Of a DNA stretch of 28,988 nucleotides, positions 23,101 to 28,988 are shown one piece after another. The stretch's first letter is position 1, and each line of letters opens with the position of its first letter. This DNA comes from Gemmatimonadales bacterium UBA2989 (GTDB lineage: Bacteria > Gemmatimonadota > Gemmatimonadetes > Longimicrobiales > Gaopeijiaceae), in NCBI GenBank assembly GCA_002346625.1, contig DEAF01000007.1:1-28988 (forward strand). The letters are read 5' to 3'. The notes beneath the pieces were generated by a model. It ran no database searches and was not told the DNA's origin. It worked only from the letters and a program-made list of their open reading frames with translations. The position numbers and the translations under genes were made by a program.

Positions 23101-24692
23101 TCTTTGCCTATGTCTCTCAGATTTCCTTGTACTAATATGTGTGACTCATCAAAATTTGGATCGTGATGGATAACATCCAGAGAAATGTATACGCCCTCGT
23201 CAAAACTACCGTCTGCTCTGAAATCTAAATTCACAGTCCCAACCATAGGCATCCTATTCGGCAAACGATTTATAAGAGCAAGATCAACAGGTGTTGATCG
23301 GACGTGCAGGTCTGTAACACCAATTGATTCTCGTAAATGGAATAGTCCTTCAATCGCCAGATTTGTGGGTTCTGGATAGAAACGAGCTAACCAAGGTTCA
23401 GACTCTGGATCCAACAGGACGATACCGCCTTTTACTTGCAGAGAGTCAAAATTTCCAGAAAGATTTAAGCTACCATCGATTCTTCTTTCCAAATTCGGAA
23501 TCCAGGAGAAATATTCATTAAGCGAAGAAAATGGTAATTTCGAAGCCTCTAAATAAACACCCTCCAGAGACAAGTGTTCTCCATGGGATTTGCTCAGTGC
23601 ACCACTCCCTATAAGTTCACCCCCATCGATATCGAAACTTGCTCCAGACCATCTTATCCTAAAACCATTAGCATCCAAGTCTATCCCGATTTTTGAATTA
23701 CCCTTAACACTGGGCAAGTCTGGCTGTAACCAGCGAAGGTCTGCCATGTCTAGGCGAGTGGCCAGAAAATCTGAACTTAATTGTGGCCTTGACCCCTCAA
23801 TAAGATCCAAGGTCGCAAATCCATTGGCATCCGTTCCCGGAAAACCTAGATGTTCAGCAGTAATCGTAATCCGGTCACCTATCCAATCTACTTGTCCACT
23901 AAAACCCCTTACTCTCAAATAGTCCTGCAATACTTGGCCTTCAAAAATCAGACTTTTGACATCCACATGTATCCCTTCTGCTTCGGGATCTATTATAGAG
24001 AGTCGATCTAGGTGAGCTTCTATCCCGTGGAAATTGAGGACTTGTATGCCATCATCCCCATCAGATTTAGAAGCTTTAGCAATGCCCAACTGGGATCCCT
24101 CAGAGGAAGAGACAGGATAGCTCAAATCTAGGCTTGCCTCATAGAGAGATATGTCTTCGAATGCCAATTTTAAATCTTTTTTAGCTTTATCTTTCTCAGA
24201 AACCAGAGCTTCAGGATGACTCCCTACAGCAACTTGGTTTTCATAAACTACCTCTGGAGACAAATCTCCCCCAATAACATTCAGTTCATTACTGAAAAAA
24301 ACTGACGAGTTGAATGGTTCCCCCTTATGTCTTTTTGTAATAATGAATTGTGGCCTCCAGAGAGTGACATTTGTAAGTAATATGTCATTTCTAAAAATAC
24401 TTCGTATCGAATATTTAACTTCCAAAGAGTCAGCTATAAGTAACGGACTGCCGTCCGGTGTGTTCACTTGAATCCCCAATAGCTTTGCTCCTTTTAGGAG
24501 ACCCCCAGATCTAATATCAGATATCAAAACCTCGCCATTTGTTGTGGCAGATATCCTTTGGAGAACAGTCTCAAGCACCAGGTCTTGCCCAAAGCTCAAA
24601 CGTGTCACGATTAAAAAAACAGCTGTAGCACTCGCTATTATAGAAGACAAAGTAATGACGATTACTTTAAAGGGTTTCCAAGGTGGTCTCAT
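20127..24692 (-). CDS. tamB: TamB/AsmA-like translocation and assembly module protein
   Basis: TamB is a very long inner-membrane-anchored periplasmic protein. With an Omp85 partner it helps assemble outer-membrane proteins, and in many bacteria it also helps carry phospholipids to the outer membrane. The 1521-residue protein has an N-terminal membrane anchor (about 9-28, VIVITLSSIIASATAVFLIV). A long stretch of repeated beta-strands without Cys follows, then the TamB C-terminal (DUF490) domain in the last roughly 350 residues, including LGVDYLSI, GTLGTTVVETGFYLADDFFV and a final GLGLSIFREWSY. The gene starts 1 nt after the Omp85 stop, so the pair is translationally coupled, the classic tamA-tamB arrangement. 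Length is somewhat above the 1259-residue E. coli protein. Confidence 0.92.
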   Translation of the reverse strand: MRPPWKPFKVIVITLSSIIASATAVFLIVTRLSFGQDLVLETVLQRISATTNGEVLISDIRSGGLLKGAKLLGIQVNTPDGSPLLIADSLEVKYSIRSIFRNDILLTNVTLWRPQFIITKRHKGEPFNSSVFFSNELNVIGGDLSPEVVYENQVAVGSHPEALVSEKDKAKKDLKLAFEDISLYEASLDLSYPVSSSEGSQLGIAKASKSDGDDGIQVLNFHGIEAHLDRLSIIDPEAEGIHVDVKSLIFEGQVLQDYLRVRGFSGQVDWIGDRITITAEHLGFPGTDANGFATLDLIEGSRPQLSSDFLATRLDMADLRWLQPDLPSVKGNSKIGIDLDANGFRIRWSGASFDIDGGELIGSGALSKSHGEHLSLEGVYLEASKLPFSSLNEYFSWIPNLERRIDGSLNLSGNFDSLQVKGGIVLLDPESEPWLARFYPEPTNLAIEGLFHLRESIGVTDLHVRSTPVDLALINRLPNRMPMVGTVNLDFRADGSFDEGVYISLDVIHHDPNFDESHILVQGNLRDIGKEDAFFSLNGNLNPFYISGFLGESLPTRKLGVLRGNINVEGGLSALAVNADLVTDGGSLQLESSIDARSPSKSYRVLGEANNFNVIELFPMLPHGTILSGSLDFSGSVENLKTADIYGKVQLGSSRFANIEADTAVVEIHFSEGFITADTIHGVIGGVSVEGGGQLAMSDSESTDKIFFKFDANNLNGLHPLIIGSNIIARDTLSDLESSVLVMEGINPDTLPTLSETFVSGNLAGDLTLGKSFDNLEISGRAYLENGTYRNNRAEVMDLLFSVDKSFSSEQKIEMQFEGAGVNIFDKEFDSVSVNLGHEGLRGRANILLAKSQEESYRVALSFEQQDMTRTFHFDELIFRFPDERWNLGGPATVSWDPNGLTFRDLRLIRPGLGGMRLMAEGRFPFYGEADFDLEAENINVERIASILQTQDRLEGIVDLDFDITGIHTDPVMSGKISVQDVVFGNYDFERLMGSWKYDSQILMGELGFWKDSLQIMTINGDMPLDLSFQAIPNRIPNKQIDLVVSSKQLPLSMIMAPFESYQEVKGVVSGSVELGGTLENMAPEGQLVISEGEALIGGLGVRQQNLNGTLDWYPDGSVEVDATLEASGDASIHGTVTLMPISDPGLDLTVNLDAFQGIERQDITARLSGDFQVGGSYKRPVVSGELRVNEGTLFLEEFQRAAEIVDLAGPEFYEVIDTSTVDFEERLPGQNPFLRNIRMDNMTLTLQRDSWIRSARMDVELDGELQVIYDRLTQDLAMVGTLEAVRGSYGAFGRQFQVDDGTISFLGTPGVNPDLNIEASNRVRSVQGDNFTITAAVTGTLVAPRVSLTSDQTGLTEDDLLSYLYFGRPTYALTSGQTQAMGTAGLLLGSGVAMGISTFSNRLGSAFAQELGVDYLSITQQELGILGDASIRGTLGTTVVETGFYLADDFFVTLLLRPLADQRAGSPFVGTRFEWMISDSYTVESFFEDRFFRGRIVRFDELGLQNQKGLGLSIFREWSY

Positions 24693-24693
24693 T

Positions 24694-26940
24694 TTAGAAA
24701 GCCTGACCTATACTAAAGTGAAGCTGAAGGCGACCTGGAGAAAATCTTCTGGTGGGACCGAAAGACACTAAGGGTTTTAGTACAGCCAACTCGTCGACAA
24801 GCACGAAATCTATGGCTTCTTCGACGCCATTAACAAAACGAGTTATCCTGTCATCCTTTTGGTCATTTTCTGAGTTAAAGGGCCTGATCTGCGATGTCAC
24901 AACCCGAAGATCTTGAGATCCACTGAAACGGTAACCCAAATCGATCCTAACAGGCCCTACAGGACTTAAGTAACGTACACCCAGCCCTGGAGTCACTTCT
25001 AATTTATTCTCATTACCAGAATCTGATTCAGACCATATCCTTCCAAGGTCAGTAAAAACAGCCAATTCTAATCGAGGAGCCAAGCGCATTCTATACTCGA
25101 TTCCACCTTCAATAACCAAATCACCTCCGGTAGGCCGAGGGGTGCCAAAAGAATTGTGATCTAAGAAGTTGGCGTCACAAGTAAGGTCAAGGATAGCACT
25201 AGGCGTACATGGTGTGCCCGACTTTTCTGGCACAGAAGAAAGAAGCCGTGAAACATCAACCGCAAGAACTCGCGGACCTAACTGGTTTTGAGCAAACCCC
25301 CTAACACTGTTGGATCCTCCAGAGTAAAAACGTTTCTGCGGGTGAATAATATCAGCACGACCACTTAAAAGGCTAAAGGCCCCCGATCCTACCCATCCAC
25401 CCTGTAAACGTATCGCAAGAACTTGTTCTGAGTTTATTTGTTGATACTTAGTTCCACCAATTAAAATTCTATTGTAATCAAAATCCGATCCCGTGATTCT
25501 AGAAGCACTCTCAACACTTAGAAATAACTGATAACCCTTTGTGGGATTCAGTATGCTGTTAGTGCGATCTCGGACAATATTCAAACTCACAGGAGCTAGC
25601 CAGTTGGCATCCTGAAGGCCAGATATATCCTCAGGAGTACATACTAAGAATGTGATACAGAAAAAAACTTCTGCTGCCTCCAACTGAGTAATCTCCGGCC
25701 TGTAAGTAAGACTGAGAGACGTATGCAACCCTAAAGATCTCGACAAAGAAAGATCAAAGCCGACAGCCTGACGGACAAAAACATCTTGAAGGCTTTGGCG
25801 CTCCTGGAATAAACTCGCATTTAAAGTGAAACGCTGACTGAATATCCATGGTTGGCTAAAATCAACCGACATAAGCCAATTAAGACCACCAAAATCACCA
25901 ACGCCTGACTGGCCACAAATATTGTTTTCAAGTTTTTCAGACATGATATTAGATAGGCGTCCCCGAACTTGAAGGCGACGTCCTCCACCTAAGAAATTGC
26001 GGTTAATCCAGTGGCCCTCGACATTCAAACAGTCTGCGGTACTCCATCCTGCCCCAGTCCTTATTCGGTGCACTTCAGCTTCCGAAACTCTAACCTGAAC
26101 AGGAAAAATTGTATCGGGGAAAGACTCAGTTGGATCTATAGCCTCATCTATAGAAGCATTCTGTATGATGTCTATGGAATAGAGATTGCGTTGCCCCTCA
26201 ATTCTTAAGGTTTGCGAGTATTCATCGCCTTCCTCAAAGGGCAATATGCGACGTATCACATCTTCTGAAAGCTTTTGATTTCCCAAAAGTGTGATTGGAC
26301 CAAATACAGCGTGGGGACCTTCTTCTACTTGGAATGTTACTTGGGCATTATAGGGTGTTTTAGTAGGGATCAGCGATGTACGCATTACATCGGCTCGGGG
26401 ATACCCACGATTCTGCAATCGATAGATCAAAGTGTCTCGGGTTTCATCAAGTTTTACGGAACTAAAAAGATCTCCTTCCTGAGTAGGTAGGTCAGCTAAG
26501 ACGTCAAGATTTTCCAGGATTTCGCTGGCCTGAATATCCAGTTTCGAAATGCGAACCGGCATACCTTCATTGATTTGGAATACGGTAGAGACCCGTTTGT
26601 TCTCCAACTGAGTTATAACCGTATCCACCTGTACTTCTTTGAATCCACGACTGCCGTAATAACTTCTAAGTCTAAAAATATCTCCGGTAAGCTCACGTCT
26701 ATTAAACATCTGGCGATCAATACTGAAATCCATACCAAGAGCACAAAAAGGAGCTAAGAAAAAAGATCGGCAACGTGTCTCACGGTTAAAAATAGCTCTG
26801 GCCAAAGAGTCTTTGGGGAAAGTTTCATTTCCTATGAAATCGATCTTGCTGTGCTCAATCTGCAATTCTTGGCCCACCAACATGGTGTTAGGTCCTATTT
26901 GTAAGAATACCAAGAACGGAAGAATCAGAATTCTACTCAT
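24694..26940 (-). CDS. tamA: BamA/TamA-family Omp85 outer-membrane protein
   Basis: This is an Omp85 protein with periplasmic POTRA domains and a 16-strand barrel that inserts proteins into the outer membrane. I chose ATG 26940: AGGA (26947-26950) lies 6 nt upstream and the product starts with a normal signal (MSRILILPFLVFLQIG). The frame continues to a GTG at 27000, but its ribosome-binding sequence would touch the start codon. The 748-residue product has POTRA domains to about residue 300 (for example FIGNETFPKDSLARAIFN, LLGNQKLSEDVIRRILPFEEGDEY) and the barrel entry INRNFLGGGRRLQVRGRL. The barrel includes GGSNSVRGFAQNQLGPR and PVGPVRIDLGYRFS and ends HFSIGQAF with terminal Phe. Coupling to tamB favours TamA, but the genuine BamA cannot be excluded. 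It has eight Cys, most in pairs. Confidence 0.9.
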   Translation of the reverse strand: MSRILILPFLVFLQIGPNTMLVGQELQIEHSKIDFIGNETFPKDSLARAIFNRETRCRSFFLAPFCALGMDFSIDRQMFNRRELTGDIFRLRSYYGSRGFKEVQVDTVITQLENKRVSTVFQINEGMPVRISKLDIQASEILENLDVLADLPTQEGDLFSSVKLDETRDTLIYRLQNRGYPRADVMRTSLIPTKTPYNAQVTFQVEEGPHAVFGPITLLGNQKLSEDVIRRILPFEEGDEYSQTLRIEGQRNLYSIDIIQNASIDEAIDPTESFPDTIFPVQVRVSEAEVHRIRTGAGWSTADCLNVEGHWINRNFLGGGRRLQVRGRLSNIMSEKLENNICGQSGVGDFGGLNWLMSVDFSQPWIFSQRFTLNASLFQERQSLQDVFVRQAVGFDLSLSRSLGLHTSLSLTYRPEITQLEAAEVFFCITFLVCTPEDISGLQDANWLAPVSLNIVRDRTNSILNPTKGYQLFLSVESASRITGSDFDYNRILIGGTKYQQINSEQVLAIRLQGGWVGSGAFSLLSGRADIIHPQKRFYSGGSNSVRGFAQNQLGPRVLAVDVSRLLSSVPEKSGTPCTPSAILDLTCDANFLDHNSFGTPRPTGGDLVIEGGIEYRMRLAPRLELAVFTDLGRIWSESDSGNENKLEVTPGLGVRYLSPVGPVRIDLGYRFSGSQDLRVVTSQIRPFNSENDQKDDRITRFVNGVEEAIDFVLVDELAVLKPLVSFGPTRRFSPGRLQLHFSIGQAF

Positions 26941-26946
26941 ATTCTG

Positions 26947-26950
26947 TCCT
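26947..26950 (-). promoter_or_regulatory. Ribosome binding site that decides the Omp85 start
   Basis: On the minus strand AGGA stands 6 nt before ATG 26940. It supports this start over the in-frame GTG at 27000, whose nearest purine-rich element (AAGGT, 27001-27005) has no spacer at all. Confidence 0.55.
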
Positions 26951-27034
26951 GCCAGAATTTGTCTATTGAGAACAAAGAAAGGCTTAGCTTTTGAAAACAC
27001 ACCTTAAAAATCTGAATATGTGACTTATTCACAA

Positions 27035-27880
27035 TTATCGGGCAATGGTGGTAGAGGCGCGGGCTACAAAACAACCTGGATCATCCTCAAACCAATGAGG
27101 AGTAACCACGATGTCATAAGAACTGATTTGCAATACGTTCAAGCTGTTTTTTCCTTTTTCAGCCATGCGTCCACGATTTGAAGTAGTGGTTCCACAATGG
27201 ACGATGGTTAAATTTTCACAAAGACTAGCATTTGCAACTGAATCCGTCTCCGATGAAGTGCTGTCTATTTGGTTTTCGCTAGACAATTTCATAACACAGT
27301 TCCTGTGGATATGACCACTTAGGATCAACCCTATTCCCATCTTCCTAAATCTAGCAAGTAACGCACTGCTCTTTGGCATAACATTATCTGAACCACCATC
27401 GTCTGGACGAAAAAGTGAATGGTGAGTAACCAGAATACGAAAGTCTTCTGGTGAACATCCCTGAAAGATGCGTGCCGCAAACTCAACTTGCTTGTTACTA
27501 AGCCGTCCATTGACTATCGCTCTGTACGGATCAGCAGAGCATAAATCCACAAAAACCACATCTCCAACTCGAGTGAAACCGTTAAGATCTGCAGAAACGT
27601 AATTACGGTAATTACGTAGCGGAGAAAAGATTCTCTCGTGTACCCTATAGAGGGGAACGTCATGATTGCCCGGAGTAACTATGGTGGGTATATCGGGGAG
27701 TTTTTTTAGAAATTCACGAGCCTGATGGTACTCCTTAATCTTGGCACGTTGTGTGAAGTCCCCAGTGAGAACAATAACATCTGGATCAGTTTCCAGGACC
27801 GTTTTATGGAAGGCGGCCTCAACCTGCGACAAATACGGTTTCCCAAAATGGAAGTCCGATCCTTGAAGGATCGTTATCAT
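27035..27880 (-). CDS. Calcineurin-like metallophosphoesterase
   Basis: This 281-residue protein has all five blocks of the two-metal phosphoesterase fold: SDFHFG (8-13, Asp9 and His11), LTGDFTQ (38-44), PGNHDVP (70-76), VTHHSLF (151-157) and SGHIHRN (188-194). The DxHFG, GDFTQRA and PGNHDVPLY forms are those of the Icc/CpdA-like group, whose members cut cyclic nucleotides, phosphodiesters or phospholipid headgroups. The substrate cannot be read here. No signal peptide or membrane segment is seen. It lies 21 nt after lgt and before the Omp85-tamB pair. A role in envelope lipid metabolism, like the lipid A enzyme LpxH/LpxG, is possible from context but unproven. A patch rich in Ser, Thr and Asn (about 200-218) before the C-terminal domain may be a flexible loop. 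Confidence 0.82.
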   Translation of the reverse strand: MITILQGSDFHFGKPYLSQVEAAFHKTVLETDPDVIVLTGDFTQRAKIKEYHQAREFLKKLPDIPTIVTPGNHDVPLYRVHERIFSPLRNYRNYVSADLNGFTRVGDVVFVDLCSADPYRAIVNGRLSNKQVEFAARIFQGCSPEDFRILVTHHSLFRPDDGGSDNVMPKSSALLARFRKMGIGLILSGHIHRNCVMKLSSENQIDSTSSETDSVANASLCENLTIVHCGTTTSNRGRMAEKGKNSLNVLQISSYDIVVTPHWFEDDPGCFVARASTTIAR

Positions 27881-27901
27881 CCTAATCTTAACTCAGCCAA
27901 T

Positions 27902-28762
27902 TCATAGGATAGACTTTCTCATCGTCTTCTTACCCGAAACAACAGTGTGATTCATTCCCCATACACTTAGAATTATAAGTAATACCGCTATGAGCTGTGC
28001 AACTGTATAGGATCCCAGAAAACGATCGTCTTTAATCCTTACGAATTCTACAAGAAATCGTTCCAGACTGAGCATAGCTAGACATAACCACCACAGCCAC
28101 CCTGTTCCATATTTGTGAATTCGCAGTTTCCAGAGAATAATAAAGATCAGGATAGCTAATGCCACCTCATATAATTGGGTGGGATGTACTGGCAAGACTT
28201 GCCCAAACTGTTCGACTAATACAGGATCCACTTGAATTCCAAAATGACTCTCAATAACGTCCACACGTGTGGGGGGAGATCCTTGTGGGAAACGGATGCC
28301 CACCCAAGACGCTGTGGGCCTGCCATAATCATCTCCAACTAAAAAACACCCCATACGGCCCACAGCATATCCGATAGCTAGGGGCGGAGCGATGAGGTCT
28401 GCCATCTTGCCCAGAGGCAACCCTCTTCTCTTGATCTCCCATATTATTAGCAGTACAGCACCCCCGAACCCACCATACCAGACCATGCCTCCTCGAGAAA
28501 AAATGGCCCTTACAGGGTTCTCAAATAACCAGGGATAATTCAGGATGACATAGTAGATCTTAGCTCCTACCACACCGCCCAGAACCGCCATAAATACTAT
28601 GTCCCATGCCCTATCAGGATCTAATCCTTCTCTGTCAATCTCCGATCGCAAAAGGGTTCCAGCAACCAAGAAAGAAAAAAGCATGAACACGCCGTAGGAG
28701 GTGACAGGTTCTCCGCCCATAAGGGGTAACCATTCAGGAAAACGAAAAAAAATGGGATACAA
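27902..28762 (-). CDS. lgt: Prolipoprotein diacylglyceryl transferase
   Basis: Lgt attaches diacylglycerol from phosphatidylglycerol to the lipobox Cys of preprolipoproteins, the first step of lipoprotein maturation in the inner membrane. The 286-residue protein has about seven membrane segments. The Lgt signature appears as GRMGCFLVGDDYGRPT (135-150), with the essential Arg136. HPTQLYE (193-199) and ERFLVEFVR (234-242) are also typical. At the position of the E. coli His103 loop (HGG), this protein has WYGGFGG (95-101), a variant seen in other Lgt proteins. The two NagZ-type lipoproteins in this window would be its substrates. The start is 13 nt after the tsaD stop, so the genes are co-transcribed. 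Confidence 0.95.
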   Translation of the reverse strand: MYPIFFRFPEWLPLMGGEPVTSYGVFMLFSFLVAGTLLRSEIDREGLDPDRAWDIVFMAVLGGVVGAKIYYVILNYPWLFENPVRAIFSRGGMVWYGGFGGAVLLIIWEIKRRGLPLGKMADLIAPPLAIGYAVGRMGCFLVGDDYGRPTASWVGIRFPQGSPPTRVDVIESHFGIQVDPVLVEQFGQVLPVHPTQLYEVALAILIFIILWKLRIHKYGTGWLWWLCLAMLSLERFLVEFVRIKDDRFLGSYTVAQLIAVLLIILSVWGMNHTVVSGKKTMRKSIL

Positions 28763-28775
28763 GATCAGATCCCTG

Positions 28776-28988
28776 TCATTCTGAAACTCTCACAAGCCCA
28801 GGAAATGGTAAACGTGGATCCGCAGACACGTTTAGTGAAGCTATGTTTTCTTTTTCTAGCCTATAGGCTCCGGCACGGGCTACCATGGCTCCATTATCCA
28901 ACGATAGGCGAGGCGAGGCAAGGAATAAGATTCCCTTGGTCCCAAGCTTTCTGTTAAACTCATTTCGCAATCTTTTATTAGCAGACAC
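28776..28988 (-). CDS. tsaD: TsaD, tRNA N6-threonylcarbamoyltransferase (C-terminal part)
   Basis: TsaD transfers the threonylcarbamoyl group to A37 of tRNAs that read ANN codons, which include the lysine codons read by the tRNA in this window. Only the last 70 residues are inside the window; the 5' end is beyond the right edge, so the apparent first residue is not a real start. The visible part has SANKRLRNEF, which matches the family's SANRxLR, and SLDNGAMVARAGAYRL, where the Asp of DNGAM is the third metal ligand. The ending ADPRLPF is also typical. It is followed after 13 nt by lgt in the same direction. Confidence 0.93.
   Translation of the reverse strand: MSANKRLRNEFNRKLGTKGILFLASPRLSLDNGAMVARAGAYRLEKENIASLNVSADPRLPFPGLVRVSE

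Noticed and set aside
26941..27000. GTG start extending the Omp85 protein by 20 residues
   Set aside because: Its purine-rich element touches the start codon, and the extension would place about 20 residues before a normal signal peptide.

Overview
This is a chromosomal window from a diderm (Gram-negative type) bacterium of moderate GC. The envelope genes (an Omp85 protein, TamB, Lgt, lipoproteins and a beta-barrel protein) show the outer membrane. The gene neighbourhoods and the style of TrmD, DapD, NagZ/AmiE and the SSS/BadF pair suggest the FCB side of the tree, possibly Gemmatimonadota. That placement is inference from protein style, not a tree. I see no phage, transposon, CRISPR or plasmid genes, and coding density is high: no stretch longer than about 300 bases lacks a gene.

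Layout. (1) 1-2492, plus strand: a ribosome/RNA-processing operon made of the acidic C-terminal tail of what is probably ribosomal protein S16, then rimM, trmD, rplS and rnhB. (2) 2600-2951: tRNA-Lys(TTT), then a non-coding stretch ending in a strong intrinsic terminator. (3) 2952-3899: an orphan ATP-grasp enzyme. (4) 4043-5787: dapA-dapD, the early lysine/diaminopimelate pathway, with overlapping stop and start codons. (5) 5857-15411: a peptidoglycan-salvage locus. One minus-strand operon, transcribed from 13182 down to 5857, encodes a NagZ lipoprotein, a NagZ-AmiE-like fusion lipoprotein, a sodium:solute symporter and a BadF-family amino-sugar kinase. A NamZ exo-muramidase diverges from it on the plus strand, and a D-amino-acid aminotransferase converges on NamZ. 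(6) 15607-16278: a small outer-membrane beta-barrel protein. (7) 16289-28988, minus strand: from right to left tsaD (partial), lgt, a metallophosphoesterase, a BamA/TamA-type Omp85 protein, tamB, htpX and uvrA, a run dominated by envelope biogenesis and quality control.

How it works together. The salvage locus can be read as a pathway. Secreted NamZ and two lipid-anchored NagZ enzymes would take glycan ends apart into MurNAc and GlcNAc. The serine-hydrolase domain fused to the second NagZ would remove the stem peptide, as AmiE does in Bacillus subtilis. The symporter would import the free sugars and the kinase would trap them as 6-phosphates. This is the B. subtilis murQ-murP-amiE-nagZ-namZ logic with the PTS transporter replaced by a sodium symporter plus a soluble kinase. 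The MurNAc-6-phosphate etherase MurQ is not in the window. DapA/DapD and the D-amino-acid aminotransferase could supply diaminopimelate and D-glutamate for the same wall, and Lgt would lipidate the two NagZ proteins. The salvage locus, and in particular the two-enzyme fusion, is the most interesting part of the window.
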